64,000 nucleotides of DNA from Loktanella sp. M215 (GCF_021735925.1 NZ_WMEA01000001.1:933001-997000), one strand, 5' to 3'; numbered from the stretch's first letter, positions 41,148 through 51,413 are shown. A program made the numbers and translations. The notes: a model not told the origin generated them from the letters alone.

Positions 41148-41167
41148 TGGTGCCGCACGAGGGATTC
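41148..41167. repeat. Attachment-site repeat within the tRNA-Thr 3' end
   Basis: TGGTGCCGCACGAGGGATTC, the tRNA end including CCA, is repeated imperfectly at 30638-30656. The integrase gene lies between the two. Confidence 0.65.
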
Positions 41168-41223
41168 GAACCCCCGACCCCATCATTACGAATGATGTGC
41201 TCTACCGACTGAGCTAGTGCGGC
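41148..41223 (-). tRNA. tRNA-Thr (anticodon CGT)
   Basis: The minus strand folds as a cloverleaf: acceptor GCCGCAC/GTGCGGC, D stem GCTC/GAGC, anticodon stem CATCA/TGATG with loop TTCGTAA (anticodon CGT), T stem and loop GGGGGTTCGAATCCCTC, and an encoded CCA end. It reads ACG codons. Its 3' end is the island attachment site. Confidence 0.97.
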
Positions 41224-41267
41224 CCCTTGGGGGTGGCATTAGCACCCCGCAGGCCTCTGGAAAAGAC

Positions 41268-42722
41268 CTATTTTGCGTCGGCGGGATCATCCTCGGCCAA
41301 GGTGGCGTCCACGACTTCCATCTCTGGAGTCGTCACGGTCGCGGGGGGGTGGCCCACGATCAGGGGCAGCATTTCGGTCCCCGCTGGCATCGCAACTTCG
41401 CCGGTGGGCGGACGCTTCCATTCCAGCGTGTCGAAGGCCGCGCAGTTGTTGCAGACCGGCGTCCACGTCGCGTGAATATGCTGGCAGTTGTCGCAGATCC
41501 ACTGCGGACCGCGGGGGGCGGTCAACGCACGCGTCAGCCAGCCGCGCACGACGGCGTCGTCGGCGCCTTCGCCGCGCTCGATCGCGGCCATCAGGGTCAG
41601 GCTGCGCGAGGTGGGATCCTCTGTCACCAGCCGGCCCAAGGCGCGTTTGGCGTCCGGAAAATGCTCTGCCGCGATGTTCAGTTCGGCCAGCAGCATCCGG
41701 GTTTCGGGATGATCGGGGTTCTGTTTCGTCAGGGCGCGGAACCGCTTGAGACGGGCTTCCGGTTGTTCCTGCGGCACGATCTCGGCAAAGGTGGCGGCGA
41801 TGTCGGGGTGCGGGTTCACGCCCCATGTCTTGGCCAGAATGCGGGCCGCGTGGCGTTCGTTGTTGTTGGCGATCATGGCACGGGCCGCCATGACGGTCGC
41901 GGGGATCAGGTCCGGCGACAGCTTGTTGGCCTGAATGGCGGCCTCGCGGGCCTCCATCGACTTGCCTTCATCAAGGATGTCCTTCGCCTCTGACAGGGCC
42001 AGCACGGCGTCGCGGCGCTTGTGGACGTCGCGGGGCAGGCTGCCGGATTTCAGCTTGGCGCCCAGTGTTTCGCGCGCACCGGTCCAGTCGGCCTTTTCCG
42101 CCTGCAGTTTCAGCAGCGTGTTCTGAATTTCCTCGTGCTTTGGCTTGATTTCGAACGCCTTGCGGGCGAGGCTCAGCGCGGTATCGGTATCGCCTTCGAC
42201 CAGCTTCTGGTTCATCAGGCCGCGGACGCCGACAAAGCGCGTCTCGTCCTTTTCCAGAAGTTTGCGATAGCTGGCTTCGGCGGTGCGGGTGTCGCCGGTG
42301 ATTTCGGCCGCCTGTGCCATCATCAGCGTCGTCAGCTCTGGCCGATCCAGATACTTGTCGGCGCGCTTGGCCTTGGTCATCGCCAGATGCCCTTCGCCGC
42401 TGGCCAGCGCAAACAGACCTTCGGACAGCGCCTCGTAGCCCTTGCGTTCGCGGTTACGGTCAAAGTGGCGCGAGATCGCGGTTTCGTCGCCGTTCAGGAA
42501 CTTGAAGACGGCGACCAGAAGCTTCAGCAGCTTGAGCACCAGCCAGACGGCGACGACAAGGGCCGCGAAGGCAAAGACCAGCTGCAGGGCGTTCAGCGTG
42601 ATTTCGTAACCCGCGACCGAAATGTTGGCCCCGCCGCGCATGTCCAGCAGCTGCACGGCACCCCAAGTCAGGCCGGTGACAACGACCACGAAGGCCAGGA
42701 TCTTGAGGAATGTCGTGAACAT
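41268..42722 (-). CDS. hemY: HemY-type TPR membrane protein
   Basis: 484 residues. Two membrane segments come first (~5-27 and ~45-72), then the HemY_N region ending NGDETAISRHFDRNRERKGYEALSEGLFALASGEG. A TPR solenoid follows (~100-390). A rubredoxin-like pair CDNC..CNNC (~425-445) at the C-terminal side resembles that of LapB. HemY proteins of this type accompany heme synthesis, but the exact function is unresolved. Last gene of a hemD-mitofilin-hemY run, 11 nt after its neighbour. Confidence 0.88.
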   Translation of the reverse strand: MFTTFLKILAFVVVVTGLTWGAVQLLDMRGGANISVAGYEITLNALQLVFAFAALVVAVWLVLKLLKLLVAVFKFLNGDETAISRHFDRNRERKGYEALSEGLFALASGEGHLAMTKAKRADKYLDRPELTTLMMAQAAEITGDTRTAEASYRKLLEKDETRFVGVRGLMNQKLVEGDTDTALSLARKAFEIKPKHEEIQNTLLKLQAEKADWTGARETLGAKLKSGSLPRDVHKRRDAVLALSEAKDILDEGKSMEAREAAIQANKLSPDLIPATVMAARAMIANNNERHAARILAKTWGVNPHPDIAATFAEIVPQEQPEARLKRFRALTKQNPDHPETRMLLAELNIAAEHFPDAKRALGRLVTEDPTSRSLTLMAAIERGEGADDAVVRGWLTRALTAPRGPQWICDNCQHIHATWTPVCNNCAAFDTLEWKRPPTGEVAMPAGTEMLPLIVGHPPATVTTPEMEVVDATLAEDDPADAK

Positions 42723-42733
42723 CTGTGCGGCCT

Positions 42734-43972
42734 TCAGTTAGCGGTCAGGGAAGCGTCAAGCTGATCGGCAGCATCGACGGCGGCGGCGCGCGCCTCGGCC
42801 TGAGCTGTCCAGTCGGACATCGCGGCGCGCGCTGATTCGGGCAGGGTGGCGATTTCGGCGAGGGCATCGTTCAGGCGGCCATTGCGCAGCGCGTCTTCGG
42901 CCCGCGACAGGACCGCGTCGGCGCTTTCGCCGTCCCGGGGTGCGACGGAGCGGACGTTCAGCTGGTTGCGCAGGAAGGACCCGAAGGCACCGGCGCTGTC
43001 GCCCGCCTCTCCTGCCGCGCGGGCGGCGGAGAGGGCGGCGCGGGACGCCTCTGGGAAGGTTTCGCGCAGGGTCGTCAGCGTCGGTGTGCCTTCGGACACG
43101 GCGGTCAGGGCGTCGGGCACGGGATCGGTCAGGGACGCGCCAAGGTCAGAGAGCGCGGCCTGCATCGGCGCGCCGCTTTCGATGGAGCCCTGCACGCGGG
43201 CCAGTGCCGCGCGGGCGGTTTCGGTGCGGGCCGCGTCGACGGCCTGCTGCTGGATCTGCTCGGCCTCGGCGCGCGTCGCGTCGATCTGGGCCTGCAGGTC
43301 GGCGCGCTGCTGTTCGACGGCCGCCTGCTGCTGGGCCAGTTCGTCCTGCTGCGCCGTGATCTGGGCACTGATCTGGTCGACGGCCTGCTGCTGCGCCTCT
43401 GGCCCGATGGCGGGTGCCTGCTGCGCCGCTTGCGCGACCTGGTCGTTCAGGGCCGCGAGGCGGCTATCGACGCTGGCGGACAGATCGCTGATCTGCTGGG
43501 TCACGCCGGACAGTTCAGCGGGTGGCGGCATGTCGTTCACCTGCGCCTGCAGCGCGTCGATCTGTCCCTGAAGGCCGCTCAGATCGACAACCTCTGGCTG
43601 GCCGAACTGAGTGTAGGCGATGCCGTAGCCGATGCCGCCGGCGACGATGCCGCCCAGCAGCAAGGGAAAGAATCCGCCCTGACGCCGTTCGGGCGCCGTT
43701 GCCTGTGCAGGCCGTGGCGCAGGTTGCGGCGCCGGGGTGTCCGGGGTGCGGCTTGTGACAGGTTCGGGCGTTGTGACGGGTTCGGCATCAGCGGTCGGGC
43801 GGGTCGCGGGGGCCGTTTCGGGCTGCGTGTGCGGTGTCAGGGTCGGCGGCGGCATGGCGGTCACTGCCGTCACCGGTTCTGGCACGGTCACGGCCTCGGT
43901 TGTCTGGTCCGCGTTCGGTTTCGCTTTCGGACTGCGCCGCTTTGCCGGTTGTGTCGCCACCAAGTTCACCAT
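42734..43972 (-). CDS. Mitofilin-family inner-membrane protein (HemX position)
   Basis: 412 residues. A proline/threonine-rich cytoplasmic N terminus (to ~105) precedes a single membrane segment (FFPLLLGGIVAGGIGYGIAYTQF). A long Gln/Ala-rich coiled coil (~130-270) and a C-terminal domain related to mitofilin (COG4223) follow. It occupies the hemX position between hemD and hemY, a common alphaproteobacterial order. The start at 43972 has AGGA before it; an upstream ATG at 44041 is possible. Confidence 0.8.
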   Translation of the reverse strand: MVNLVATQPAKRRSPKAKPNADQTTEAVTVPEPVTAVTAMPPPTLTPHTQPETAPATRPTADAEPVTTPEPVTSRTPDTPAPQPAPRPAQATAPERRQGGFFPLLLGGIVAGGIGYGIAYTQFGQPEVVDLSGLQGQIDALQAQVNDMPPPAELSGVTQQISDLSASVDSRLAALNDQVAQAAQQAPAIGPEAQQQAVDQISAQITAQQDELAQQQAAVEQQRADLQAQIDATRAEAEQIQQQAVDAARTETARAALARVQGSIESGAPMQAALSDLGASLTDPVPDALTAVSEGTPTLTTLRETFPEASRAALSAARAAGEAGDSAGAFGSFLRNQLNVRSVAPRDGESADAVLSRAEDALRNGRLNDALAEIATLPESARAAMSDWTAQAEARAAAVDAADQLDASLTAN

Positions 43973-44044
43973 TCTGTCCTGGCCGGACCCAAGGCCCGGC
44001 ATGTATCGTGGAACGTTAGCCCGCGCGGCCTTCACCCTCAAGTG

Positions 44045-44743
44045 TTAGTCGCCCGCGCCGGTCAGGCTGCGCAATACCGCAACCGTCATGTCCCTCATGT
44101 GATCTGCGTCGGGATGTCCCGTGGTCAAGAGTGTCGCCGCCCCGATCCCGCGAAACGGGGCGGCCACGGTGGCGCTGATGGCCACGATGTGCAAAGGCGC
44201 GCGGAACGTCAGGTCGCGCAAACCCTGCGCAGACCGGGGTGAAAAGATCGGCACCACAAGCGGTGCATCGCCTTGCGCCGCGTGGCGCAGCGCGTCCGGC
44301 ACGGCGAGCGCGACCTGATCGTAGGTTTCAACCGTCGTGCAGCGCAGACCCGCGGCGGTCAGGCGCGCGGCGATCGCCCCGCGCCGATGCCGTCCCGCCA
44401 AATGAACCAAGGGATCGGCTGGCGGGTGCGACAGGATCAGGTCAACCAGCGCATCCGCATCACCGGCGGCGCTGCGCACGTCGTAGTTTTGTGCACGCGC
44501 CGCCTCGGCCGTTGCGTCGCCGACGCACCAGGCGGTCCGCCCTGCACCGTCAGGCGCCTGCGCGACCCCTCTGGCCGAGGTAAAGATCAACTGTGACGCG
44601 TCGGGCATGGTGTAGGGGATCGGGACGATCTGCAGCGCCGGGGCTGCGATGACGGGGACAGGTGCGCCGAAGGCTGCGATCACGGACCGCGCGAAAACTT
44701 CGCCACTGGGGGCGGGTCTGGTGATGATCAGGATCGGTTCCAT
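44045..44743 (-). CDS. hemD: Uroporphyrinogen-III synthase
   Basis: Closes and flips ring D of hydroxymethylbilane in heme synthesis. The protein is divergent, as HemD proteins are. Recognisable parts are [16 protein letters not shown] at the N terminus, [12 protein letters not shown] (~55), [15 protein letters not shown] (~75) and the C-terminal [14 protein letters not shown] (~165). About 232 residues with ATG 44743; ATG 44764 in frame is an alternative. The hemX-hemY neighbours support the call. Divergent from tsaD. Confidence 0.85.
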   Translation of the reverse strand: MEPILIITRPAPSGEVFARSVIAAFGAPVPVIAAPALQIVPIPYTMPDASQLIFTSARGVAQAPDGAGRTAWCVGDATAEAARAQNYDVRSAAGDADALVDLILSHPPADPLVHLAGRHRRGAIAARLTAAGLRCTTVETYDQVALAVPDALRHAAQGDAPLVVPIFSPRSAQGLRDLTFRAPLHIVAISATVAAPFRGIGAATLLTTGHPDADHMRDMTVAVLRSLTGAGD

Positions 44744-44812
44744 CGCGGCCCGTGTTGTCTGCATGTCGTGGCAGTGTTACCTGCTGGCAACCTCAGCGCA
44801 ACAGGCCGCCCC

Positions 44813-45901
44813 ATGACACGGACCATCCTCGGCATCGAAAGCAGTTGTGACGACACCGCGGCAGCGGTCGTCAGAGAGAGCGATGGCAAGGCGACGATCC
44901 TGTCCTCGGTCATTTTCGGGCAGACGACTCTGCATGCGGCCTTTGGCGGCGTGGTGCCGGAAATCGCCGCGCGCGCCCATGCGGAGAAGGTCGATCACTG
45001 TGTCGAACAGGCTCTGTTGCAGGCGAATGTGACTTTGCGCGATTGCGATGCGATTGCGGTGACAGCGGGACCGGGTCTGATCGGTGGTGTGCTGTCCGGT
45101 GTCATGTGCGCCAAGGGTCTGTCAGCGGCGACAGGTCTGCCGCTGATCGGCGTGAACCATCTGGCGGGGCATGCGCTGACGCCGCGCCTGACCGATGGCG
45201 TGGCGTTCCCCTATCTGATGCTGCTGGTGTCCGGCGGGCATTGCCAGTTCCTGATCGTGCATGATGACGACCGGTTCGAACGGATCGGCGGCACGATCGA
45301 CGACGCCCCCGGTGAGGCCTTCGACAAGACCGCGCGGCTGCTGGGTCTGCCACAGCCGGGCGGGCCGTCGGTCGAGCGTGCGGCGGCGCAGGGCAACCCC
45401 AAGCGTTTTGCGCTGCCACGCCCGCTGCTGGACCGTGCCGATTGCGACATGAGCTTTTCGGGCCTCAAGACCGCGCTATTGCGCGCCCGCGATGTCGTGA
45501 TGACCGCGGATCAGAGCCTGACGGCGGCGGATCAATCGGATCTGGCCGCCGGATTTCAGGCGGCGATGACGGACGTGCTGCGGGCCAAGACGGCGCGGGC
45601 GCTTGACCTGTATCTGGCGCTGGCACCGGCGGCACCTGTGCTGGCCGTGGCGGGCGGGGTGGCTGCAAACCTCGCGATCCGGGCGGCGCTGACCGACCTC
45701 TGTGACGCAAGGGGCATCCGGTTCGTGGCGCCGCCGCTGGCGCTGTGCACCGACAATGCGGCGATGATCGCCTTTGCGGGCCTGCACCGGTTGACCCGCG
45801 GCGAATGCGACGACCTGACTCTGTCCGCCCGGCCGCGCTGGCCGCTGGACGGCACGGCACCCGCGATGCTGGGGTCCGGCAAGAAGGGGGCCAAGGCATG
45901 A
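44813..45901 (+). CDS. tsaD: tRNA N6-threonylcarbamoyladenosine transferase TsaD
   Basis: Makes the t6A modification at position 37 of ANN-decoding tRNAs, working with TsaB, TsaC and TsaE. 362 residues: [20 protein letters not shown] start, metal-binding HAEKVDH (~60) and [10 protein letters not shown] (~118), LLVSGGHCQ (~142), and the late [12 protein letters not shown] (~316). tsaE is present elsewhere in the window. The stop overlaps gpsA (ATGA). Confidence 0.97.
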   Translation: MTRTILGIESSCDDTAAAVVRESDGKATILSSVIFGQTTLHAAFGGVVPEIAARAHAEKVDHCVEQALLQANVTLRDCDAIAVTAGPGLIGGVLSGVMCAKGLSAATGLPLIGVNHLAGHALTPRLTDGVAFPYLMLLVSGGHCQFLIVHDDDRFERIGGTIDDAPGEAFDKTARLLGLPQPGGPSVERAAAQGNPKRFALPRPLLDRADCDMSFSGLKTALLRARDVVMTADQSLTAADQSDLAAGFQAAMTDVLRAKTARALDLYLALAPAAPVLAVAGGVAANLAIRAALTDLCDARGIRFVAPPLALCTDNAAMIAFAGLHRLTRGECDDLTLSARPRWPLDGTAPAMLGSGKKGAKA

Positions 45902-46848
45902 TCGCGATCATCGGGGCCGGGGCCTTTGGCACGGCGCTGGCGGTTGCCTTGGCGCGGGATGGCAGGGATGTCACGCTTTGGGCGCGCGATGTGGCCGACA
46001 TGCGGGCGACGCGCGCATCGCCGCGGCTGGTCGATGTGACGATTCCGCAGGGTGTGACGATCACCGACCGCATGGCCGACGTGGCCGCGGCGCGCAGCGT
46101 TCTGCTGGCTGTTCCGGCGCAGACCCTGCGCGATGTGCTGACGGCCCATGCGACGACCCTGAACGGCAAGACGCTTGTCGCCTGCTGCAAGGGGATCGAC
46201 CTTGAAACCCTCACCGGACCTGTGGCCACCATTTCACGGACCCTGCCGGATGCGGTTGGTGCCATTCTGACGGGTCCGTCCTTTGCCGCCGACATTGCGC
46301 GGGGGCTGCCGACGGCGCTGACACTGGCCTGCGGGGACGAGGCTGTGGGGCACGCCCTGCAACAGAGCCTGTCGACCGGCACGCTGCGCCTGTACCGCAC
46401 GACCGATACCATTGGTGCGGAACTTGGCGGGGCATTGAAGAACGTCATCGCCATCGCCTGCGGCGTCGCCATCGGCGCGGGCCTTGGGGACAGTGCGCGG
46501 GCCGCGCTGATGACCCGCGGCTTTGCCGAGATGCAGCGGTTGGCGGGCGCGCTTGGCGCCGATCCGCAGACGTTGACGGGGTTGTCCGGTCTGGGCGATC
46601 TGGCGCTGACCTGCACGTCGTCGCTGTCACGCAATTACCGTCATGGGCTGGCCCTGGGCGCCGGGTCGGATATCGATCCCGCGTTGACGGTCGAGGGTGC
46701 CGCCACGTCGCGCGCCGTGACGCGGCTGGGAATCGCGCGGGGAATCGACCTGCCGGTCTGTGCCGTCGTCGCGGGCCTGACGGATCGCGAAATCAGTGTC
46801 GAAACCGCATTGCAGACCCTGTTATCGCGTCCCTTGAAGGAGGAATGA
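45898..46848 (+). CDS. gpsA: Glycerol-3-phosphate dehydrogenase (NAD(P)+)
   Basis: Makes sn-glycerol-3-phosphate for phospholipids. 316 residues: nucleotide-binding [14 protein letters not shown] (6-19), [17 protein letters not shown] (~126-142), the catalytic region [15 protein letters not shown] (~178) with the active-site Lys, and [17 protein letters not shown]. Start at 45898 overlaps the tsaD stop. Confidence 0.96.
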   Translation: MIAIIGAGAFGTALAVALARDGRDVTLWARDVADMRATRASPRLVDVTIPQGVTITDRMADVAAARSVLLAVPAQTLRDVLTAHATTLNGKTLVACCKGIDLETLTGPVATISRTLPDAVGAILTGPSFAADIARGLPTALTLACGDEAVGHALQQSLSTGTLRLYRTTDTIGAELGGALKNVIAIACGVAIGAGLGDSARAALMTRGFAEMQRLAGALGADPQTLTGLSGLGDLALTCTSSLSRNYRHGLALGAGSDIDPALTVEGAATSRAVTRLGIARGIDLPVCAVVAGLTDREISVETALQTLLSRPLKEE

Positions 46849-46849
46849 C

Positions 46850-47263
46850 ATGGCCTTCTGGCTGATGAAATCGGAACCCGACGTCTTTGGCTGGGATGAC
46901 CTTTTGGCCAAGGGGGCGTCCGAATGGGACGGCGTGCGAAACTATCAGGCGCGTAACTTCATGCGCGACATGGTCGTGGGGGACGAGGTGTTCTTTTACC
47001 ACTCGCGCACGGGGCTGGAGATTGTGGGGATCATGCAGGTGACAGCCCCGGCCCATCCCGACAGCACGGCGGACGACCCGAAATGGGTCTGCGTCGATGT
47101 GCGGGCCGACCGTCCGCTGCCGCAACCGGTGACGCTTGACCGGATCAAGGCCGATCCGGCGCTGGCGGACATGGTGCTGGTCAAGAATTCCCGGTTGTCG
47201 GTGCAGCCGGTGACGCCAGCGGAATGGCGGCACATCCTGACGCTGGGCGGTCTTCAGTCCTGA
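46850..47263 (+). CDS. EVE-domain protein
   Basis: 137 residues forming a single EVE domain: MAFWLMKSEPDVFGWDDL at the start, WDGVRNYQARNFMRDM (~25) and GDEVFFYHSRTG (~46). EVE domains belong to the PUA-like fold and bind modified bases in nucleic acids; the role in this bacterium is unknown. It begins 1 nt after gpsA with GGAGGAA as its ribosome binding site, so it is in the tsaD-gpsA operon. It overlaps the convergent FUSC gene by 10 bp. Confidence 0.9.
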   Translation: MAFWLMKSEPDVFGWDDLLAKGASEWDGVRNYQARNFMRDMVVGDEVFFYHSRTGLEIVGIMQVTAPAHPDSTADDPKWVCVDVRADRPLPQPVTLDRIKADPALADMVLVKNSRLSVQPVTPAEWRHILTLGGLQS

Positions 47264-48234
47264 GTCTGCAGCGCCTTGATCGCTTCGGGCCGGATCAGCC
47301 AGAGGCCCAATAATCCGACACCCGCGAGCGCCGCTGTCATCACCGCCGCAGCGCCCATCGTGGCCACGCGTTCCCAGGCGAGCGTGTCTACGTCGGACAC
47401 CAGCGCCAGCACCTCTAGCACCGAAACGGTCAGCAGGGCGGTGAACAGGGTGTAATTCGCGGGCAGGACCCGAAAACCGAGCGGCAGGCAGATGGCGCCC
47501 AGCGCGATCATCACCCATGTCGCGTCCGACAACCAGGCAAAGCCCAGAGCGACAATCGTGCCAAGAAGCGTGCCGACCGTGCGCTTGAGCGTGCGGCCGA
47601 AGACGCGACCGTGCGGCGGGACGCAGAGCACGACGAAGGTCAGCGGAAACCAGAAACCGTGGTCGCCGAACCAGTGTCCGCCGATCCAGACCGAAATCGC
47701 AAGGCCTGCGGCCAGCATCGCGCCGAAGACAAGGGCATAGGCTTCTGAGTCCCTCTCTTTCGGATCGTGGCTGCCGGATTCGCCAAAGAGTTTCGACACG
47801 CCGAGCGCCCAGAGCATGGCCACGAGGAAAATGCCGAACATCATCGGCTTGTCGTCGGCGGGAAAGATCGTGCCGGTGAAGACCGTCCATGTGATCAGCG
47901 CCCGCATGACCGGGAGCGCAAAGCCGTAGTAACCGGCAACCCCCGCCATGACCCCCAGAGTTGGGGCGATCATCAGGGCCATGGCGGGCGCGCCGATGGT
48001 CAGCAGTCCCGCGAAACCCATGACGACCGTGACCAGTCCGCCGATCAGCACGCCGCTGTCCTTGGCCGCCAAATAGGCTGCCAGCGTCGCGATGAAGGCG
48101 ACGGCGCCGATGCGACCGAAGATCAGCACCGCCACGATGGGTGGCACCATCACGGCAAGGCAGGTGACGGCAACCGTCCGCCAGGGCATCGGGCCGCCGT
48201 CGTCCAAGAAACGGTCGCGCAGGGTCTGGAGCAT
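47254..48234 (-). CDS. FUSC-family inner-membrane protein
   Basis: 326 residues with about ten hydrophobic segments in two blocks of similar pattern, separated by a charged region near 155-165 (GESGSHDPKERDSEAYA). The RVFGRTLKRTVGTLLGTIVALGFAWL segment is typical of the FUSC/aromatic-acid-exporter superfamily. Substrate unknown. Confidence 0.75.
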   Translation of the reverse strand: MLQTLRDRFLDDGGPMPWRTVAVTCLAVMVPPIVAVLIFGRIGAVAFIATLAAYLAAKDSGVLIGGLVTVVMGFAGLLTIGAPAMALMIAPTLGVMAGVAGYYGFALPVMRALITWTVFTGTIFPADDKPMMFGIFLVAMLWALGVSKLFGESGSHDPKERDSEAYALVFGAMLAAGLAISVWIGGHWFGDHGFWFPLTFVVLCVPPHGRVFGRTLKRTVGTLLGTIVALGFAWLSDATWVMIALGAICLPLGFRVLPANYTLFTALLTVSVLEVLALVSDVDTLAWERVATMGAAAVMTAALAGVGLLGLWLIRPEAIKALQTQD

Positions 48235-48319
48235 GTGGAGGCCTCTTTCCTGCGGGAAACTAGACCGCTGTCACGGGTCGGCAATCGGCAACCCGGCCTG
48301 CGGCGCGACCCTTTGGGCG

Positions 48320-48661
48320 TCAGCCGTAGACGCTTTCCTTGCCGAAATGCTTAGTCAGCAAGTAATAGACGACCGCGCGATACTTGTTGCGGTTGGACCT
48401 GCCGTAAGTCTCGATCGCCTTTTGCAGACCGCCCATCAGTTCGGGACCGTCCGGCAGACCCAGCTTCTTTTTCAGAAATCCATCGACGATGCGGTTCAGC
48501 TCTTCGGTGTCGCTGCCTGCGACGGTGCTGGCGTCGTCGTTGTAGATCGACGGTCCGCAGCCGATGGTGACTTTCGTCAGCAGGTCCATGTCCGGCGTCA
48601 TGCCGCACTTGTCCTTGATGTCGTCCGCGTATTTTGCGATCAGATCGTCACGTTTTCCCAT
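48320..48661 (-). CDS. DUF2853-family protein
   Basis: A 113-residue helical protein matching the DUF2853 pattern: KRDDLIAKYADDIKDKCGMTPDMDLLTKVTIGCGPSIYNDDASTV and a C-terminal NRNKYRAVVYYLLTKHF. Function unknown. It stands alone between the FUSC gene and ahcY on the same strand. Confidence 0.85.
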   Translation of the reverse strand: MGKRDDLIAKYADDIKDKCGMTPDMDLLTKVTIGCGPSIYNDDASTVAGSDTEELNRIVDGFLKKKLGLPDGPELMGGLQKAIETYGRSNRNKYRAVVYYLLTKHFGKESVYG

Positions 48662-48740
48662 GTCATCCCCAAAAGTTGCGCGCGACCGTCAGGCGGTCCG
48701 CACGCAAGCGTAGGGCCATCACCGTCGCGTGAACAAGAAA

Positions 48741-48764
48741 AAACCGGCCCCGCAGGGCCGGTTT
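48741..48764 (-). terminator. Intrinsic terminator of ahcY
   Basis: On the minus strand a 10-bp stem AAACCGGCCC / GGGCCGGTTT with a 4-nt loop is followed by a T run. It lies about 25 nt after the ahcY stop. Confidence 0.85.
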
Positions 48765-48788
48765 GCGTGACCTGCCGCAGCCATGCGA

Positions 48789-50177
48789 TCAGTAGCGGTA
48801 GTGTTCGGGCTTGAACGGGCCTTCGACGGTGACGCCGATGTAGTCCGCCTGATCCTTCTTCAGCTCTGTCAGCTTCACGCCGATCCGGGCGAGGTGCAGG
48901 CGCGCGACCTTTTCGTCCAGCAGCTTGGGCAGGATGTAGACGCCGGGCTGGTATTCCTCGCCCTTGGTCCAGAGTTCGATCTGCGCCAGCACCTGATTGG
49001 TGAAGGACGCCGACATCACGAAGGACGGGTGGCCCGTGGCGTTGCCGAGGTTCAGCAGGCGCCCTTCGGACAGCAGGATCAGACGGTGCCCGTTGGGCAT
49101 CTCGATCATGTCGACCTGTTCCTTGATGTTCGTCCACTTGTGGTTCTTCAGGGCGGCGACCTGAATTTCGTTATCGAAGTGGCCGATATTGCCGACGATG
49201 GCCATGTCCTTCATCTCGCGCATATGCTCGATGCGGATGATGTCGCGGTTGCCGGTCGTGGTGATGAAGATGTCGGCAGAGTCGACGACGTCTTCCAGCA
49301 GGACGACCTCAAACCCGTCCATGGCGGCCTGCAGCGCGCAGATCGGGTCGACTTCGGTCACCTTCACGCGCGCACCGGCGCCGCGCAGGGACGCGGCAGA
49401 GCCTTTGCCCACGTCGCCGTAGCCGCAGACAACGGCGACCTTGCCGGCCATCATCGTGTCGGTGGCGCGGCGGATCCCGTCCACGAGGGATTCCTTGCAG
49501 CCGTACTTGTTGTCGAACTTCGACTTGGTGACGGAGTCGTTCACGTTGATCGCCGGGAAGGGCAGCTCGCCCTTCTTGTGCAGGTCATACAGGCGATGCA
49601 CGCCGGTCGTCGTTTCCTCTGACACACCCTTGATCGCGTCGCGGGTCTTGGTGAACCAGCCCGGCGACTGTGCCATCCGCTTCTTGATCTGCGCCTTGAT
49701 GGCTTCCTCTTCCTCGGACTGGGGAACGGGGATGATCTCCTCGCCCGCTTCGGCGCGAGCGCCCAGCAGGACGTAAAGCGTCGCGTCGCCGCCGTCGTCG
49801 AGGATCATGTTGGCCCCCTCGGGGAACTGGAAGGACCGGTCGAGGTAGTCCCAGTGCTCTTCAAGGCTTTGGCCCTTGATCGCGAAGACCGGCGTGCCGC
49901 CGGCGGCAATCGCGGCGGCGGCGTGATCCTGGGTGGAGAAGATGTTGCACGAGGCCCAGCGCACGTCGGCGCCCAGCGCCGTCAGCGTTTCGATCAGCAC
50001 GGCGGTCTGGATCGTCATGTGAAGCGATCCGACGATACGGGCGCCTTTCAGCGGCTTGGAATCGCCGTATTCCTCGCGGCAGGCCATCAGGCCCGGCATT
50101 TCGGTTTCAGCGATATCCAGTTCCTTGCGGCCATAGGCGGCAAGGTCGATATCCTTCACGATGTAATCGGTCGTCAT
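48789..50177 (-). CDS. ahcY: Adenosylhomocysteinase
   Basis: Splits S-adenosylhomocysteine into adenosine and homocysteine, clearing the product of methyltransferases. 462 residues: [27 protein letters not shown] start, [15 protein letters not shown] (catalytic Lys and Asn ~220), NAD-binding [18 protein letters not shown] (~243) and the C-terminal KPEHYRY. The frame is open upstream; ATG 50177 is chosen for the family N terminus and its AAGGAG. The nearby regA matches the Rhodobacter order. Confidence 0.97.
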   Translation of the reverse strand: MTTDYIVKDIDLAAYGRKELDIAETEMPGLMACREEYGDSKPLKGARIVGSLHMTIQTAVLIETLTALGADVRWASCNIFSTQDHAAAAIAAGGTPVFAIKGQSLEEHWDYLDRSFQFPEGANMILDDGGDATLYVLLGARAEAGEEIIPVPQSEEEEAIKAQIKKRMAQSPGWFTKTRDAIKGVSEETTTGVHRLYDLHKKGELPFPAINVNDSVTKSKFDNKYGCKESLVDGIRRATDTMMAGKVAVVCGYGDVGKGSAASLRGAGARVKVTEVDPICALQAAMDGFEVVLLEDVVDSADIFITTTGNRDIIRIEHMREMKDMAIVGNIGHFDNEIQVAALKNHKWTNIKEQVDMIEMPNGHRLILLSEGRLLNLGNATGHPSFVMSASFTNQVLAQIELWTKGEEYQPGVYILPKLLDEKVARLHLARIGVKLTELKKDQADYIGVTVEGPFKPEHYRY

Positions 50178-50270
50178 GTCACGTGCTCCTTGCACTTCAT
50201 CTTTGGGCTGGCCGATAGCATAGTGGATGTGGCGAAACAACGAACGTCCTGACGCAGGACCGGGGGCGGC

Positions 50271-50861
50271 ATGAAGACACCACGCGCATGGCAAAGGATG
50301 TTGTCGGGGCGCAGGCTGGACCTGCTGGACCCGACGCCCGTCGATATCGAGGTGGCCGACATTGCCCATGGGCTGGCCTTCGTCGCGCGCTGGAACGGAC
50401 AGACGCTGGGCGACTATGCCTATTCCGTGGCCGAACATTCGCTGCTGGTCGAGGAGATCTTTGCCCGCCAGCAGCCCGGGGCACCGGCCAGGTGGCGATT
50501 GGCCGCCCTGCTGCACGATGCGCCGGAATATGTCATCGGGGACATGATTTCACCGGTCAAGGCGGCAGTCGGGCCAGCCTACGGCGAACTCGACGCGCGG
50601 CTGACCGCCGCGATCCACCTGCGGTTCGGTCTGCCCGCGCAGCTGCCGGTGAAAGTGAAGCGGCAGATCAAGGCCGCCGACAAGGTGTCCGCCTGGCTGG
50701 AGGCGGTGCAGATCGCTGGGTTTTCCAAGGCCGAGGCCGACCGCTTGTTCGGCAAGCAGGATGCGGCGCTGGTTGATACACTGGCGATCGCGCTGCGTCC
50801 GCCTGTCATGGTGCGACAGGATTACACAGCCCGACACGTGGCACTGCTGGCGCAGATGTGA
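50271..50861 (+). CDS. HD-domain phosphohydrolase (YfbR-like)
   Basis: 196 residues with the HD metal site: [11 protein letters not shown] (~50) and [24 protein letters not shown] (~80-103), matching the YfbR/5'-deoxynucleotidase type. [10 protein letters not shown] (~140) completes it. Role likely in nucleotide turnover, inferred. Its stop adjoins the stop of regA (convergent, no gap). Confidence 0.87.
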   Translation: MKTPRAWQRMLSGRRLDLLDPTPVDIEVADIAHGLAFVARWNGQTLGDYAYSVAEHSLLVEEIFARQQPGAPARWRLAALLHDAPEYVIGDMISPVKAAVGPAYGELDARLTAAIHLRFGLPAQLPVKVKRQIKAADKVSAWLEAVQIAGFSKAEADRLFGKQDAALVDTLAIALRPPVMVRQDYTARHVALLAQM

Positions 50862-51413
50862 TTACTTCGGGCTGCGCTTGGCCAGAATGCGCTGCAGGGT
50901 CCGCCGGTGCATGTTCAGACGCCGCGCCGTTTCACTGACGTTGCGCTCGCACAGCTCGTAGACGCGCTGGATATGTTCCCACCGCACGCGGTCCGCGCTC
51001 ATCGGGTTGTCGGGGGGCGGCGGCAGTTCGTCCTTGCGGGCGAGAAGGGCGTTGGTGACGTCGGTGGCGTCGGCGGGCTTGGCCAGATAATCGGTCGCAC
51101 CGATCTTGACGGCCGCGACGGCCGTTGCAATGGCGCCGTAACCGGTCAGCACGACGATCCGCGCATCCGGGCGCCGTTCGCGCAGCAGTTCGACGACGTC
51201 CAGACCGTTGCCGTCTTCCAGCCGCAGATCGACCACGGCGTAGGCCGGGGGCCGCGCGGTGGCGATCGCCCGGCCTGCCGCGACGGATTCCGCGGTTTCC
51301 ACGTCGAATCCGCGTTTTTCCATGGCCTTGGCCAGCCGCTTGACGAAAGCCTCGTCATCATCGACCAGTAGCAGCGTCTTGTCCGGGCCGAGGTCGAGGG
51401 ACTCTTGATCCAT
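50862..51413 (-). CDS. regA: Redox response regulator RegA/PrrA/ActR
   Basis: DNA-binding partner of RegB, controlling photosynthesis, respiration and nitrogen/carbon fixation genes by oxygen in Rhodobacterales. 183 residues: receiver domain with LLLVDDDEAF and phospho-acceptor D62 in VVDLRLEDGNGLD, a proline linker (PPPPDN), then a Fis-type helix-turn-helix NVSETARRLNMHRRTLQRILAKRSP, which is nearly invariant in the family. 50 nt after senC; regB is divergent. Confidence 0.96.
   Translation of the reverse strand: MDQESLDLGPDKTLLLVDDDEAFVKRLAKAMEKRGFDVETAESVAAGRAIATARPPAYAVVDLRLEDGNGLDVVELLRERRPDARIVVLTGYGAIATAVAAVKIGATDYLAKPADATDVTNALLARKDELPPPPDNPMSADRVRWEHIQRVYELCERNVSETARRLNMHRRTLQRILAKRSPK

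Noticed and set aside
50178-50270. A SAM/SAH-type riboswitch before ahcY
   Set aside because: The 93-bp gap shared with the divergent HD gene contains no convincing match to the SAH riboswitch core as I remember it, and no conserved pairing could be shown.
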